Below are positions 9,747 to 23,314 of a stretch of 41,239 bases of DNA, one piece after another (positions within the stretch are counted from its first letter, which is position 1; every line of letters begins with the position of its first letter). The notes beneath the pieces are model-generated. The model saw only the letters and a list, made by a program, of their open reading frames with translations. It made no database searches and was not told where the DNA came from. Made by a program: the position numbers and the translations under genes. Source of the stretch: Streptococcus uberis (GTDB taxonomy: Bacteria; Bacillota; Bacilli; Lactobacillales; Streptococcaceae); NCBI RefSeq assembly GCF_000785785.1, contig NZ_JRQN01000019.1, forward strand, positions 1-41,239, written 5' to 3'.

Positions 9747-12143
9747 TTATTTTTCTAACTGCCAAATTTCTTTAGCATACTCTGTTATTGTATCATCTGA
9801 TGTGAATTTATCAGATGTTGCAATGTTGGCTAGACTCATTTGAGCCCAACGTTTTTTATCACGATATAAGTGATCAATTTGTTCTTGTGCAGCAATGTAT
9901 GATTTTAAATCTTCTAATAAGAAGTACTCATCATTGTGCGTGATTAAAGCTTCATAAATTTCTATTCCTTCATACTGACAATTCGGAATCGTTCCATTGA
10001 CAAAGCTGTCGACGATACGACGGATTGTTGCATTGGACTCATATAAACCACGCGAGAAATAATCATGTTTAGCATAATGGTCATAAACAGCATCCTTATC
10101 CATACCAAAGATGATAATATTTTCATCTCCGACTTCATCTTTGATTTCAATGTTGGCACCATCTAGAGTAGCTAGAGTGAGGGCACCTGTCATCATGAAT
10201 TTCATATTTGAGGTCCCAGAAGCTTCTTTAGAGGCTAGTGAAATCTGTTCTGACACGTCAGCAGCTGGAATAATTAATTCAGCCATGCTAACATTGTAGT
10301 TTTCAAGGAAAACCACTTTTAGTTTGTTTTGAAGACTTTGATCATTGTTGACAAGATTGGCTATTTCATTGATAACTTTAATGACAGATTTGGCAAAATG
10401 ATAACCCGGCGCTGCTTTTGCCCCAAAAATAAAGACTCTTGGAACCATATCTAAATCAGGATTTTCTTTCAAGTCTAAATAAATCTTCATGATGTTTAAA
10501 ACGTTTAACAATTGACGCTTATAGGCATGAAGACGTTTTACTTGAACATCAAAAATAGCATCTGTCGATAAGACTACTCCTGTTTTATCAAGGACATACT
10601 TCGCTAATCTTTCTTTAGCCACTTGTTTGACTTGATAGAAATCGTCCAGAACGGCTTGATCATTTTGATATGCCGACAATTTACGTAATTGGTGAATGTC
10701 TTTACGCCATTCCTTGCCTATCGTCCGGTCAATTGCTGCTGATAATTCAGGAGCTGCAATTTGTGTCCACCTTCTTTGAACAATCCCATTGGTTTTGTTA
10801 TTGAATTTCTCAGGATACAAGGTATAGAAATCCTTTAAAGTATCTCTTTTCAATAACTCCGTGTGGAGTTTCGCAACACCATTAACTGAATGCCCACCAA
10901 TAATGGCTAGGTTGGCCATGTGAACCAGATTATCTTTAACGATGCGTGTATTTTCAATAATATCAGGACGGATACCTTTTTTAGCCATTTCAGCAACAAA
11001 ACGGTTATCAATCTCTAAGATAATTTGGTAAACACGTGGTAAGACATTTTTAAAGAGATCAGTATCCCATTTTTCAAGTGCTTCTGACAAAATCGTATGA
11101 TTTGTGTAACTCATTGTCTTAATCGTTGCTTGCCACGCCTCTGCCCACTCCAGTCCATAGTCGTCAATTAATAGTCGCATAAATTCTGCTGGGGCAACAG
11201 CTGGATGGGTATCATTGATATGGACAGATACTTTTTTATGAATCTCTTCTAATGGTAACCCTTGCTTAAGATAAGATTTTATAATGGTTTGCAATCCAGC
11301 ACTTGTCATGAAATATTCTTGGATCAGTCGTAACTCTTTTCCATCATAACTCGTATCGTCAGGATATAAAATGGCTGTAATATCCTGAATGCGCCGTCTT
11401 GACTCCAAAGTTGGATAATCTAATTCGTATTCCTCAGGAATTTCAACATCCCAAAGACGCAAATTATTAATGACATCATTTTCAAAACCAATTTGTGGCA
11501 CATCGTATGGAATGGCATTTAAGATTTGTGCCCCCTCGTAGACAGGTTTTAATTTACCATCATCGTCAGCTTTTAAGTAAACATTCCCAAATAATTTTAC
11601 TGTAACAATACCATGATCTTTTCTGACTTCCCAAACATTCCCGCGTGAGCCAAACCAAGCATCTGGTAATTCTACCTGGTAGCCATCAATGATGCGTTGC
11701 TTGAATAAGCCGTATTGGTAGCGTAAGCCATTACCAAATCCTGGATAACCTGTCGTTGCAAGTGAATCCATAAAGGCAGCTGCTAAACGGCCAAGCCCAC
11801 CATTTCCTAAAGCCATATCGTGCTCAGCATTTTTTACCTTTTGGAAGTCTATCTCTAACTCATTAAATGCTTCTTTGGTTAAATCTAATAGCCCCAAATT
11901 TAATAGATTTGTTTCTAACATGCGACCTGGTAAAAATTCAATTGAAAAGTAATAAGCAACCTTTTGCTTATTATCTGTCAACTGACGATTGCGATCAATC
12001 CAAGTATTGGTATAATATTTTTTGACCAATTTTGCCAAGGCATAGAATAATTCTGAATCACTAGCAGCGGGTATTTTAGTTAGTTGTTCCTCGTGTAAGG
12101 TATTTTTAAAATCCCGTATAAATTGTTCTTTTGTGACTTGCAT
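9747..12143 (-). CDS. glgP: Glycogen phosphorylase
   Basis: Releases glucose-1-phosphate from glycogen using inorganic phosphate and pyridoxal phosphate. With the ATG at 12143 (GGAGAG six bases upstream) it has 798 residues; the frame extends to a TTG at 12155 that overlaps the ribosome site and is less likely. Recognisable family blocks are YYFSIEFLPGRML, ALGNGGLGRLAAAFMDSLA, VSVHINDTHPAVAPAEFMRL (20 residues) and the cofactor-lysine block EASGTSNMKFMMTGALTLAT (20 residues). It is the last gene of the glg cluster, 19 bases after glgA. Confidence 0.96.
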   Translation of the reverse strand: MQVTKEQFIRDFKNTLHEEQLTKIPAASDSELFYALAKLVKKYYTNTWIDRNRQLTDNKQKVAYYFSIEFLPGRMLETNLLNLGLLDLTKEAFNELEIDFQKVKNAEHDMALGNGGLGRLAAAFMDSLATTGYPGFGNGLRYQYGLFKQRIIDGYQVELPDAWFGSRGNVWEVRKDHGIVTVKLFGNVYLKADDDGKLKPVYEGAQILNAIPYDVPQIGFENDVINNLRLWDVEIPEEYELDYPTLESRRRIQDITAILYPDDTSYDGKELRLIQEYFMTSAGLQTIIKSYLKQGLPLEEIHKKVSVHINDTHPAVAPAEFMRLLIDDYGLEWAEAWQATIKTMSYTNHTILSEALEKWDTDLFKNVLPRVYQIILEIDNRFVAEMAKKGIRPDIIENTRIVKDNLVHMANLAIIGGHSVNGVAKLHTELLKRDTLKDFYTLYPEKFNNKTNGIVQRRWTQIAAPELSAAIDRTIGKEWRKDIHQLRKLSAYQNDQAVLDDFYQVKQVAKERLAKYVLDKTGVVLSTDAIFDVQVKRLHAYKRQLLNVLNIMKIYLDLKENPDLDMVPRVFIFGAKAAPGYHFAKSVIKVINEIANLVNNDQSLQNKLKVVFLENYNVSMAELIIPAADVSEQISLASKEASGTSNMKFMMTGALTLATLDGANIEIKDEVGDENIIIFGMDKDAVYDHYAKHDYFSRGLYESNATIRRIVDSFVNGTIPNCQYEGIEIYEALITHNDEYFLLEDLKSYIAAQEQIDHLYRDKKRWAQMSLANIATSDKFTSDDTITEYAKEIWQLEK

Positions 12144-12162
12144 TTCTCTCTCCAACAGATCA

Positions 12163-13593
12163 TTACATTAAACTATTATATAGTTTTAAATAAACAAGAC
12201 TGGCTGTTTTCCATGAAAAATCACTGGTCATCGCATTTTTCTGAATAGTTTTCCAATCTTCTGGTTGATTCTTATACACATCTAAGGCATAAAGCAAGGT
12301 ATTTGTCATCCAATAACCCGTAAAATGATTGAAACCAAAGCCAGTACCAGATTTGTCATAAACATTGAAGGGTTTGACCGTATCCTTTAAACCACCAATT
12401 TCATGAACAACTGGTATCGTACCATATCGCATGGCCATCATCTGTGATAAGCCACAAGGTTCAAAAGCACTAGGCATAAGGAACACATCTGAGGCACCAT
12501 AAATTTCTTGAGCTAATCCTAAATCGAAGGTAATATTAGCTGATAATTTTTCTGGATATTGCTGTGCAAACCATAAAAAGGCTTCCTCATATTGATGGTA
12601 ACCAGTTCCAAGAAGAACAATCTGCAACTCTTGTTGTAATAAATTATCTAGTTCTTCAACGACTAAATCAAATCCCTTCTGGTCAGTTAACCGTGACACA
12701 ATCCCAATCAGTGGTACTTTGTCATTGACCGGTAAACCGACACGCTTTTGCAAAGCTGCTTTGTTAATGGCTTTCCCAGATAAATCTGAGACAGAAAATG
12801 GTTCTTTAAGGTAAGGGTCATTTTCAGGATTTAATAAGTCAGTATCAATTCCATTCACAATACCAGATAACTTACCAGATTCCATCCGCATGATGTGATC
12901 TAAACCTTTACCAAAAGCAGGGGTTTGGATTTCTTGAGCGTAAGTTGGTGATACAGTTGTTATACGATCAGCATATAAAACTGCTGCTTTCATCCAATTG
13001 AGGCAATTATTCCAGCGAAGCGTCCCATCATCGTAACGGTCACTCCCTACTCCAAATAAATCACCGAGCATTTCTGGCCCAAATTGACCTTGAAATTCAA
13101 TATTATGGATGGTAAAAACTGTTTTAATTTGCTTATAAGCATCAATCCAATGATATTTCTCTTTTAATAAGAAGGGAATCATTGCAGTATGATAATCATT
13201 AACATGAATAATATCTGGAATAAAGCCAATTTTTTCCATTGCTTCTAAAACTGCTAATTGGAAAAAGGCAAAGCGTTCACCGTCATCCCAATCACCATAG
13301 ACATGACCTCTAAAAAAATAATATTGGTTGTCAACAAAGTAAAAAGTGACGTCATTTTCAATTAGTCTTTTAATGCCTACAAATTGGTGGCGGTAACCGA
13401 CGTTGGTATAAAATTGAGTGACCTCTTCAATTCGATCTGAAAATTTTGCATCAACCATATCATAATATGGCATGATAACAGAAACGTCATGACCATTTTT
13501 TACTAAGGACTTAGGCAATGCCCCAATAACATCGCCTAAACCACCCGTTTTAGCAAAAGGTGCACCTTCTGCTGCTACAAATAAAACTTTCAT
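12163..13593 (-). CDS. glgA: Glycogen synthase (ADP-glucose-dependent)
   Basis: Extends alpha-1,4-glucan chains from ADP-glucose (GT5 family). The 476-residue protein begins [20 protein letters not shown], with the ADP-glucose-binding KTGGL at residues 15-19, and has [13 protein letters not shown] in the N-domain and the GT-B C-domain signature [20 protein letters not shown]. The ATG overlaps the glgD stop by four bases (ATGA), implying coupled translation. Confidence 0.96.
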   Translation of the reverse strand: MKVLFVAAEGAPFAKTGGLGDVIGALPKSLVKNGHDVSVIMPYYDMVDAKFSDRIEEVTQFYTNVGYRHQFVGIKRLIENDVTFYFVDNQYYFFRGHVYGDWDDGERFAFFQLAVLEAMEKIGFIPDIIHVNDYHTAMIPFLLKEKYHWIDAYKQIKTVFTIHNIEFQGQFGPEMLGDLFGVGSDRYDDGTLRWNNCLNWMKAAVLYADRITTVSPTYAQEIQTPAFGKGLDHIMRMESGKLSGIVNGIDTDLLNPENDPYLKEPFSVSDLSGKAINKAALQKRVGLPVNDKVPLIGIVSRLTDQKGFDLVVEELDNLLQQELQIVLLGTGYHQYEEAFLWFAQQYPEKLSANITFDLGLAQEIYGASDVFLMPSAFEPCGLSQMMAMRYGTIPVVHEIGGLKDTVKPFNVYDKSGTGFGFNHFTGYWMTNTLLYALDVYKNQPEDWKTIQKNAMTSDFSWKTASLVYLKLYNSLM

Positions 13594-14723
13594 TTAATAT
13601 GATCCTCAATAACTTGACTACCTTTTGCGACTACAAGTGGCTTATCTGGTGTGCCTTTGATAGTAACACCGGCTGCAATAGAAACTGATTTATCGATAAT
13701 TGCGTATTCTATTAGAGCATCTTTACCAATTGTAACTTTTGGTGAAATAATACTATTTTTAACAACTGCTCCTTCTTCCAGGTAACAATTTCGAGAAATA
13801 ATTGAATTATTTACTGTTCCTTTAATCACGGAACCAGATGCAAACTGTGAATTATTGACAGTTGATGTCTTAGCAAAGTATGTTGCCTCTTCATTTTTTA
13901 CACGTGTATAGATCCTTTGGTTGGAATAAAGTAATGAATAGAATTTGTGGGGCTCCAACATATCCATATTGGCATCATAATAAGATTTTACTGAATGGAT
14001 ATTAGCCATATAACCTGTATATTCGAATGCTAATGCCCCCTCATCAACAGTTAAATCTCTCAATAAGAAACGTAATTTTTTAGGATGTTCTTTTTGAGCT
14101 TCTGCTTCCATCTTTTCAATTAACCAATTAGTATCAATGATGTAGATACCTGCAGACATTTTTTCAATGCCTTCTTTTTCATGAACACTACTTCTTCCAA
14201 TTACAGTATCAGTTTCATCTATTTCTAAAATATCATTTTCTGGCGAAATTGATGACACTGGCGTTTTTTTATAGACAGCCGTGATCTTACGATGATTGGC
14301 ATTGTGTAAGTGAATAACTTGCTCTAATTCAATATTACATAAAATATCACAGGACATATAAATGGTTTGATCTGAACCAGAACGTTTTAAATATGTTAGG
14401 ATTTGCTCATAATAATCGCCGTCTGCTTCTTGGTCATTTTCTTTAGTGTTGTAAAATCCTAAGAAGTAATGGCTTAATAATGAATTTAGCCCCCATTCAC
14501 GTCCACTTCGAATGTGGTCAAAAACAGAACGAATATTTTCTCCTCGGAAAATACCATAAATACTTCTGATTCCTGCATTTGCTAAATTTGACAGATGGAA
14601 ATCGATCAAACGGTATTTCCCATCAAATGGTAAGTTGGCTAATGGACGTTTGTCTGTCAATCCTTCCATTTCAGGAAAACCAATGGCACTACCTAAGATT
14701 GCTGAATATTTATCACTCTTCAT
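13590..14723 (-). CDS. glgD: GlgD, glucose-1-phosphate adenylyltransferase-like subunit
   Basis: Partner of GlgC in Firmicute ADP-glucose pyrophosphorylases. The ATG at 14723 (377 aa) is preceded by GGGGG with six-base spacing and overlaps the glgC stop by 11 bases; a start at 14744 would add seven residues without a ribosome site. Where GlgC has the nucleotide-binding [12 protein letters not shown], this protein has [20 protein letters not shown], so the glycine-rich signature is gone. The C-terminal left-handed beta-helix repeats ([20 protein letters not shown], 20 residues) are retained. It is therefore expected to be a regulatory or helper subunit rather than catalytic by itself (known for the family in Geobacillus and streptococci). 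Confidence 0.93.
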   Translation of the reverse strand: MKSDKYSAILGSAIGFPEMEGLTDKRPLANLPFDGKYRLIDFHLSNLANAGIRSIYGIFRGENIRSVFDHIRSGREWGLNSLLSHYFLGFYNTKENDQEADGDYYEQILTYLKRSGSDQTIYMSCDILCNIELEQVIHLHNANHRKITAVYKKTPVSSISPENDILEIDETDTVIGRSSVHEKEGIEKMSAGIYIIDTNWLIEKMEAEAQKEHPKKLRFLLRDLTVDEGALAFEYTGYMANIHSVKSYYDANMDMLEPHKFYSLLYSNQRIYTRVKNEEATYFAKTSTVNNSQFASGSVIKGTVNNSIISRNCYLEEGAVVKNSIISPKVTIGKDALIEYAIIDKSVSIAAGVTIKGTPDKPLVVAKGSQVIEDHIK

Positions 14724-15852
14724 TTGAAACCCCCACAATTTCATTATAGCCTACAACTTGAATCTCATCACTTCCATCAATAACAACATTACTACCAATA
14801 ACAGCACCTTCACCAATAATAGCCTTATAGATTTTAGCACCTTCACCGATGGTTGCGCCACTCATAATAAATGAATCTTTGATCTCAGCATCTTTTTTAA
14901 CTTGGACATTAGCGGATAAGATAGAATGCTCAACTGAACCTGTTACAAAGCACCCATCAACGACTAAAGAATCACTTACTTTTGCTTCTTCAGAAATAAA
15001 GTTTGGAGGTGCAATATGATTTTTTGAGTAAATTTTCCAAGAGCGATCACGACTATCTAATTCATTGTCCTCAGCAACATATTCCATGTTTGCTTCCCAC
15101 AATGATTCAATAGTACCGACATCTTTCCAGTAACCCGCAAAATTATAGGTATAAACACGTTCACCAGATTCTAAATAAGCGGGTATGACATTTTTACCAA
15201 AATCTGACATATCAATATTATTCTTCTCAGCATCGACGAGCATATTTCTTAACCGTTTCCAGTCAAAAATATAAATACCCATTGAAGCCTTGCTTGATTT
15301 GGGATGCTCTGGTTTTTCTTCAAATTCAACAATGCGATTGTTTGTATCTGTGTTCATAATCCCAAAACGACTTGCTTCTTTCAGGGGAACATCAATAACT
15401 GCCACTGTTAAACTTGCCAGATTATCTTTATGAGTTTGGAGCATGTCATCATAGTCCATTTTATAAATATGATCACCAGATAAAATTAGAACGTATTCAG
15501 GATCAATACTATCAATATAATCAATATTTTGATAGATGGCATGACTAGTCCCTTGGAACCATCTATTGCCTTCTGTTGCTGAGTAGGGTTGTAAAATTGT
15601 AGCACCAGTATCAATACCATCTAGGCCCCATGAAGACCCATTCCCAATATGACTATTCAAAGCCAGAGGTTGATATTGTGTGATGACCCCAACATTATGA
15701 ATTCCAGAATTGGCACAGTTTGATAGGGCAAAATCGATAATACGATAACGACCACCAAATTGCACGGCAGGTTTAGCAATATTTTGAGTCAATTTTCCTA
15801 AACGGGTACCTTGACCACCTGCTAGTATAAGTGCTAACATTTCATTTTTCAT
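14713..15852 (-). CDS. glgC: Glucose-1-phosphate adenylyltransferase
   Basis: Makes ADP-glucose and pyrophosphate from ATP and glucose-1-phosphate, the rate-setting step of glycogen synthesis. The 379-residue protein has the intact nucleotide site [17 protein letters not shown] near the N-terminus, [15 protein letters not shown], the catalytic-Asp segment [15 protein letters not shown], the [20 protein letters not shown] sugar-binding block (20 residues) and a C-terminal beta-helix. The ribosome site AAAGGGGAA precedes the ATG at 15852, directly after a small hairpin (see separate entry). Confidence 0.96.
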   Translation of the reverse strand: MKNEMLALILAGGQGTRLGKLTQNIAKPAVQFGGRYRIIDFALSNCANSGIHNVGVITQYQPLALNSHIGNGSSWGLDGIDTGATILQPYSATEGNRWFQGTSHAIYQNIDYIDSIDPEYVLILSGDHIYKMDYDDMLQTHKDNLASLTVAVIDVPLKEASRFGIMNTDTNNRIVEFEEKPEHPKSSKASMGIYIFDWKRLRNMLVDAEKNNIDMSDFGKNVIPAYLESGERVYTYNFAGYWKDVGTIESLWEANMEYVAEDNELDSRDRSWKIYSKNHIAPPNFISEEAKVSDSLVVDGCFVTGSVEHSILSANVQVKKDAEIKDSFIMSGATIGEGAKIYKAIIGEGAVIGSNVVIDGSDEIQVVGYNEIVGVSNEE

Positions 15853-15864
15853 GTAATTTCCCCT

Positions 15865-15884
15865 TTGGTTTTCAAAAAAACCAA
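15865..15884 (-). promoter_or_regulatory. Hairpin abutting the glgC ribosome-binding site
   Basis: In the glgB-glgC gap the minus strand holds TTGGTTTT and AAAACCAA around a four-base loop, ending one base before the AGGGG ribosome site of glgC. It lacks a T-run on its 3' side and so is not a terminator. It could affect initiation or mRNA stability (inference). Confidence 0.4.
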
Positions 15885-15922
15885 TAACAATTGATTAGCA
15901 AAACATTATTTCAACTCTGGTA

Positions 15923-17805
15923 TCATCTTCTCTTAATCCGTCGTTTGACTTTCCAAATACTTGCACCTAAAGCTGGTAGTGTAAAAGTCAGAGTCTCTTG
16001 ATAAGATTTCCATTGTTCTTTTTCAGTTGTCTTGATTGGATTATGTTCTTTCCAGACTCCTCCAAATTCAAGCATTTCTGAATTAAATATTTCTTCATAT
16101 TGACCTACCAGAGGCACACCAATAGTAAAATTGGGGCGCTCAACAGGTGTCATATTAAAGACACAAACTAATAAATCTCCCTTATCATTCTTACGACAAA
16201 ATGAAAGAACAGATTGATCCACATTATCTGCATCAATAATGTCTATCCCGTCATAGGTTTCATCGTTCTGCCACAGACTATTATTGTCTTTGTAAAATTG
16301 ATTTAAGGTCGCTGTGAAATGTAACATCTTTCGGTTAAAGTCATCATTTAAGTTATCCCAAACTAACTGATCATCGAATTTCCACTCCAAAAATTGACCA
16401 AATTCTGATCCCATAAAAAGTAATTTTTTCCCTGGATGACAGATTTGATAAGTCAGAAGATTTCTTAAACCTGAAAATTGATGATAACGATCCCCCCACA
16501 TTTTATGCATCAAACTTTTTTTACCGTGTACCACTTCATCATGAGAAAATGGTAAAATAAAATGCTCATTGAAACAATACATAAAACTAAAGGTTAGTAA
16601 ATTAAAGTGATATTTACGATAATAAGGATCTTCTTCATAAAATCTAAGGACATCATTCATCCAACCCATATTCCACTTATAATCAAAGCCAAGACCGCCT
16701 TCTGAAATAGGCTTAGTTATTGGAATATCAGATGTTGCTTCTTCTGCAATCATCATAACATCGGGATAGATTCCTTTAATGACCTGATTAAGCTTTTGCA
16801 AAAATGCAATTGCTTCTAAATTATGATTACCACCTTTACTATTGGGTTGCCATGGCCCTTGATCGTAATCAAGATAGAGCATATTGCTCACGGCATCCAC
16901 TCGTATTCCATCTAAATGATAAGTCTCTATCCAAAACATTGCACTTGAAATTAAGAAGGATTGAACTTGATTTTTACCTAAATCAAAGTTTAATGCACCC
17001 CAACCATAATTATTAGCTCTATGAATATCTTGGTATTCATAGGTAGGTGTCCCATCAAAATAAGCTAATGCATCATCATTTTTTGTATAGTGACCAGGCA
17101 CCCAGTCTACTAATACGCCAATATTATTGAGATGACATTCTTCAACAAACTCTTGAAAATCTTCTGGATTACCAAAAGTTGATTCAAATGCAAAATAACC
17201 CATTAATTGATAGCCCCAACTCATGTCCAAAGGATGAGCCATCAATGGCATGAATTCCACATGCGTATAATTCATTTTCTTTAAGTAAGGAATCAGCTCT
17301 TCCTTTAAGTCTTTAACCTGATAAGGTTGACCATCTTGCTTATGTTTCCATGAATTTGCATGCATTTCATAGATCGAAACGGGTCGCTTTTTAAATCCAA
17401 ACCGTTTTCGCCGACCCATCCACAATCCATCTCGCCATTTCTTATCAGGAAGTGTCTTTACTTTAGCACCAGTTCCAGGACGATTTTCAAAAGTAATGGC
17501 TACTGGATCAATTTTTTCAACAACTTGTCCACCTTGTCTCTTGACTGATACTTATAAATATGATTTTCTTTGGGTAAATTAGTTACAACCTCCCACACAC
17601 CAGCTGAATTGACCTCCATTGGAATAGGATTTTCAAACCAGTTGGTAAAATCGCCAATTAAGCTTACTTCTTTAGCATTTGGTGCCCAAACTCTAAAGAC
17701 ATATGCTTTTTCACCATTATGACTTGTTTCATGTACACCAAAGTAATCTTGAATATGAAAGTTTTCCCCAGTACCAAAAGTATATAGATCTAAGTCATTT
17801 GTCAT
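15923..17805 (-). CDS. glgB: 1,4-alpha-glucan branching enzyme GlgB (frameshifted in this sequence)
   Basis: Creates alpha-1,6 branches in glycogen (GH13). The N-terminal frame (from 17805) holds the CBM48 module ([19 protein letters not shown], 19 residues). The frame is lost near 17546, and adding one base gives [20 protein letters not shown] (20 residues), then enters the catalytic frame. That frame carries YEMHANSW, the nucleophile Asp in [10 protein letters not shown] (about residue 304 of the restored protein), the acid/base region MIAEEATS, and SHDEVVHGK. The restored protein is 627 aa, normal for the family. As read, translation stops at 17500 and the catalytic domain would not be made. 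Base loss in the read is the likely cause. Confidence 0.93.
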
Positions 17806-17855
17806 TACATCACCCTTTCTCGCTTTAATCAGATGATAAGAATGAATTTGATAGC

Positions 17856-17881
17856 AAAAAACCTGAATTAGTCAGGTTTTT
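17856..17881 (-). terminator. Intrinsic terminator whose loop contains the pulA stop codon
   Basis: AAAACCTGA-CTAA-TTCAGGTTTT forms a near-perfect stem with T residues on the 3' side; the last codons and the TAA of pulA lie within it. The stem is symmetric and would function in either direction. It separates ligA-dagK-pulA from glgB, and I found no convincing promoter in the 50 bases between it and glgB. Confidence 0.75.
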
Positions 17882-20177
17882 CTGTGATATCAAGGATCAT
17901 GGCTGTCAAATTATTAATAATTAAATCATTATTCTGAAAGCGCTTATCATTAGATATGATTATATCACTATATTTCATCTCTTGCAAACGTTTACCGTAA
18001 ATACTGAAAATAAATTGATATTTTTTTGAATTTTTTATCGTAAAGCTGATAAATCCACTACCTTTGGTGGCGCTCTCAATATATACATGACGCCTTATTT
18101 CATCATACGATGAAAATGAAAATAAGTCTGATTTTGTTTTCAATAAAATCAATTTTTTCACAAAATTTATAGTATCTTTTTCAAAAGTAATTAAATTCCA
18201 ATTCACCTGATTGACGTCATCAGAGGCATTATAAGAATTCATTGCGCGATGTTTGTCTTCTTGGGTTAATTCATTTTTAGGACCTGTTGCAACTAATTTT
18301 GTTCGTAAAAACTCTTGTCCTAATTGCATAAAACTCACACCCTGCATTACTAAATTCATTGCAGTTGCTAATTGGACTCTCTTAGTATGGATGATACTGC
18401 TATCATTCGCATTTAATTCCAAAAATAAATCATTAAGATTATAATTATCATGTGCTTCAACATAATTAATGACCTGGTTTGGACTTAAATAAGAATTCAA
18501 TTCGTCACTTCCTAAAAAGGCTTTGGCAAGAATGTCTTCCGTTGCTGCTCCAGAGACAAAGCCTTCAACAAATGCCCCATAAACTTCTGCTCCTTTAACG
18601 GCATTGCGTTGTGTATCATTGAAAAAACCAATGCCAGGCATTAGGTGAGCATTTTCCTTTTTTGCTTTTTCATGACTGGCCAAACCTGTTCCCATATCCC
18701 ATCCCTCACCATAAAGAATAATTCGTGGGTCAATCTTGTCAACAACCTGTCGAATTTGGTTCATCGTTTCGACATCATGTAATCCCATTAAGTCAAAGCG
18801 AAAACCATCTACATTATATTCATGAATCCAATATAAAATAGAGTCAATCATATATTTTCGATACATTTCTTTTTCACTTGCTGTCTCGTTACCACATCCC
18901 GAACCATTTTGAAAGGTCCCGTTTGGATTCATTCGGTAATAATAATCTGGAACAGTTAATTGAAACGCTGAATCTCGAGAAGAATAGGTATGATTAAAAA
19001 CGACATCGATAACAACATTAATTCCAGCATCATGATAGGCTTGAATAGCTTCTTTTAATTCTAAAATACGGCTGGCTGGCTCATGAGGATTACTTGCAAA
19101 ACTAGCTTCTGGAACATTAAAGTTTTCAGGATCATAGCCCCAATTATAGGCATAATTTCCATCGTCATTTAGACTCTGATGATGATCAAAAATCGGCTGC
19201 AACTGGATATGTGTGATTCCCAAATTGGTGACATAATCAAAACAAGTCGCATCACCATGGATATTCTTAGTTCCTCTTTCAAAAAGACCTCTAAATTTCC
19301 CTCTATTTTGAGGAGTCACCCCAGAGGTTTCAGAGGTTGAAAAATCTCGAACATGCATCTCATAAATAACGGCTTGGTTGGGATTGTCTAGACGCCAAGT
19401 TGCCTCCTGATTTTGTTTAACTGAAAAACCTTCAGGTACCAAATGCTCTGGATTAATGACTATAGACCTGCGACCATTGGCGGTCGTTGCAATTGAATAG
19501 GGATCTCGTGATTCTACAAATGTTCGTTTCCTATAGTGAACACGGTAAACATAAGACTGATAATTATGATCACCATATAAGGTTACTTCCCAAACGCCAT
19601 GTCTATTGAGAAAATGATTGTCTGGATTAACACATTTTCCACGCGCCATATGGTAAACCCTATGGACACTAGCATTTTCGTCAGTCGAATCATAAAGAAC
19701 TAGATCAACCCGTTCAGCTGTTGGAGCCCACAATCGAAAACTGGTTTGATTTTCTAGGTAACGATAGCCAAGCCAACCAGAAAACCCCCACTTTTTATCA
19801 AAACGACTACTATTAATAGCCATATCGTAAGAATGAGCGTTGCGGATGCGATAGTGATGACTAGAGACAGCTGCTTGTCTGGAATAATAAAGAGTAGAAT
19901 CCCCATCAACAATCCAAACTTCACTTTTATCTAGGCCATACTCTCTTTCAATTCGATAATCAATAGTTTTATGCTTCCAAAATTGATCCTTTACGATAAC
20001 ATAGGCATGACTTAAGAAATAGGGAGCTTGATAATCCAGAACGGCAACTGCCCCAAAACTATCATATCTTGAAAAATAAGCATCCTGTCCCAGTTTCCCA
20101 TCTTGCCACTGCCATAAACTCAAGTCGAAATAGCGTCCCGATTGACTGTGATAATGAATAATGACAGTGTTTCTCAT
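17868..20177 (-). CDS. pulA: Type I pullulanase (alpha-1,6-glucan debranching enzyme)
   Basis: Hydrolyses alpha-1,6 branch points of pullulan, glycogen or starch dextrins. The 769-residue GH13 protein has an N-terminal domain, a CBM48-like module ([19 protein letters not shown], 19 residues), the pullulanase signature [14 protein letters not shown], the nucleophile region [12 protein letters not shown], the acid region [10 protein letters not shown] and VEAHDNYN. There is no signal peptide or sortase signal, so it is intracellular, unlike the large surface pullulanases of streptococci. The frame also has a TTG at 20180; I prefer the ATG three bases later. Location beside the glg genes fits glycogen debranching during breakdown. 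Confidence 0.94.
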   Translation of the reverse strand: MRNTVIIHYHSQSGRYFDLSLWQWQDGKLGQDAYFSRYDSFGAVAVLDYQAPYFLSHAYVIVKDQFWKHKTIDYRIEREYGLDKSEVWIVDGDSTLYYSRQAAVSSHHYRIRNAHSYDMAINSSRFDKKWGFSGWLGYRYLENQTSFRLWAPTAERVDLVLYDSTDENASVHRVYHMARGKCVNPDNHFLNRHGVWEVTLYGDHNYQSYVYRVHYRKRTFVESRDPYSIATTANGRRSIVINPEHLVPEGFSVKQNQEATWRLDNPNQAVIYEMHVRDFSTSETSGVTPQNRGKFRGLFERGTKNIHGDATCFDYVTNLGITHIQLQPIFDHHQSLNDDGNYAYNWGYDPENFNVPEASFASNPHEPASRILELKEAIQAYHDAGINVVIDVVFNHTYSSRDSAFQLTVPDYYYRMNPNGTFQNGSGCGNETASEKEMYRKYMIDSILYWIHEYNVDGFRFDLMGLHDVETMNQIRQVVDKIDPRIILYGEGWDMGTGLASHEKAKKENAHLMPGIGFFNDTQRNAVKGAEVYGAFVEGFVSGAATEDILAKAFLGSDELNSYLSPNQVINYVEAHDNYNLNDLFLELNANDSSIIHTKRVQLATAMNLVMQGVSFMQLGQEFLRTKLVATGPKNELTQEDKHRAMNSYNASDDVNQVNWNLITFEKDTINFVKKLILLKTKSDLFSFSSYDEIRRHVYIESATKGSGFISFTIKNSKKYQFIFSIYGKRLQEMKYSDIIISNDKRFQNNDLIINNLTAMILDITEKPD

Positions 20178-20184
20178 CAATCAA

Positions 20185-21207
20185 TTATTCCCCCAATTTC
20201 CCTTCCATATCTTCAACTTCATGCGCAAATTTTTGAGCAATTTCTTCCATTTCAGCTTCATTATCAACTATGCTATAAGCATCATTTGAAATTAAATCAG
20301 TATCTGCAAAAAATGTAATATGGTTTTTTAAGTTAACTAAAGTTAAGGGAGCATCGCCACCATATTCGCCATCCAAGTTTATCATCATGCGGTTTTCAGA
20401 CAATGGCTGGATATCAACCTTACTAGTTTTAATGTATTCAATGCGGCGATCAGTCACATGTTTCCCACCATCAATAATAAGACGTAAGAGGTGTACGATC
20501 TCAAAAAGGTTAGCTGTTTTGACGAGAATCAAAGTAAATTGCCCATCATCTAATTTGGCATCTGGTGCAATCATTTCAAAACCACCTACAGAATTGGTAA
20601 TGGCCGCAAAAATCATTGAAACCTTCCCTTCAAATACACCATCATCATAGCTGATTCTTACAGGAACATTGCTAACACGTGGTAATAATTCAACACCTTT
20701 AGCTAAATAAGCTAGGTAACCAAACATGGTTTTCAATTGACTAGGAACACTGTATGTTAATTCAGTCAAGCTTCCTGCTGCAGCAATATTGATAAAGTAA
20801 TTATTTTCTCTTGCCTGACCAATATCCATTTTAATAGTTTGATTTTTTCCAATTATTTTAGCAGCCTGAATGGGATTTGCCCGAGGAATCTTTAAAGCAC
20901 GTGCAAAATCGTTAGTTGTACCTGTCGGTATAATGGCCATCATTGGTCGTTTTTTTAATGGTGCAATACCACTAACGACCTCATTAATAGTGCCATCACC
21001 ACCAGCAGCTATAATTAAATCGAAACCCGCTTCTCCAGCTCTTTTGGCTTCATTTTGAGCAGAATGGTGGTCTGCAGTTGTCTGGAATGCTGAGGTCTCA
21101 TAACCAAATCCCTCAAGAATGTCCAAGACATCAGCTACATTTTTTTTCATTATTTCTTGGCCAGATGTTGGATTATAAATTAATCTAGCTTTTTTTCTTC
21201 TTTTCAT
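20185..21207 (-). CDS. dagK: Diacylglycerol kinase (DagK/DgkB type)
   Basis: Phosphorylates diacylglycerol to phosphatidic acid, recycling the lipid released during lipoteichoic acid synthesis. The 340-residue protein begins with ARLIYNPTSGQ and has the ATP-binding GGDGTINEVVSG and IPTGTTNDFARAL motifs of the YegS/DgkB family near residues 60-110. An acidic tail ends the protein (DNEAEMEEIAQKFAHEVEDM, 20 residues). It starts 11 bases after ligA with GGGGTGAGA as ribosome site. The ligA-dagK-pulA order is common in streptococci. Confidence 0.92.
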   Translation of the reverse strand: MKRRKKARLIYNPTSGQEIMKKNVADVLDILEGFGYETSAFQTTADHHSAQNEAKRAGEAGFDLIIAAGGDGTINEVVSGIAPLKKRPMMAIIPTGTTNDFARALKIPRANPIQAAKIIGKNQTIKMDIGQARENNYFINIAAAGSLTELTYSVPSQLKTMFGYLAYLAKGVELLPRVSNVPVRISYDDGVFEGKVSMIFAAITNSVGGFEMIAPDAKLDDGQFTLILVKTANLFEIVHLLRLIIDGGKHVTDRRIEYIKTSKVDIQPLSENRMMINLDGEYGGDAPLTLVNLKNHITFFADTDLISNDAYSIVDNEAEMEEIAQKFAHEVEDMEGKLGE

Positions 21208-21218
21208 TTCTCACCCCA

Positions 21219-23198
<1,980 letters not shown>

Positions 23199-23245
23199 CA
23201 ATTCACTTATTTTGCTACAGTCTACACTTGACTTCAAGGAAATAC

Positions 23246-23279
23246 AAAAGTAATCTTCAATACAGTGAAGATTACTTTT
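23246..23279 (-). terminator. Strong terminator downstream of queT
   Basis: AAAAGTAATCTTCA and TGAAGATTACTTTT form a perfect 14-bp stem around a six-base loop, with T-runs on both sides. It ends the queT transcript before ligA. Confidence 0.85.
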
Positions 23280-23314
23280 ACATTTTAAGTGATAATATTT
23301 TTTAGTCAGTCAAT

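Noticed and set aside
12144..12155. TTG start of glgP giving four extra residues
   Set aside because: The TTG overlaps the GGAGAG that serves the following ATG.
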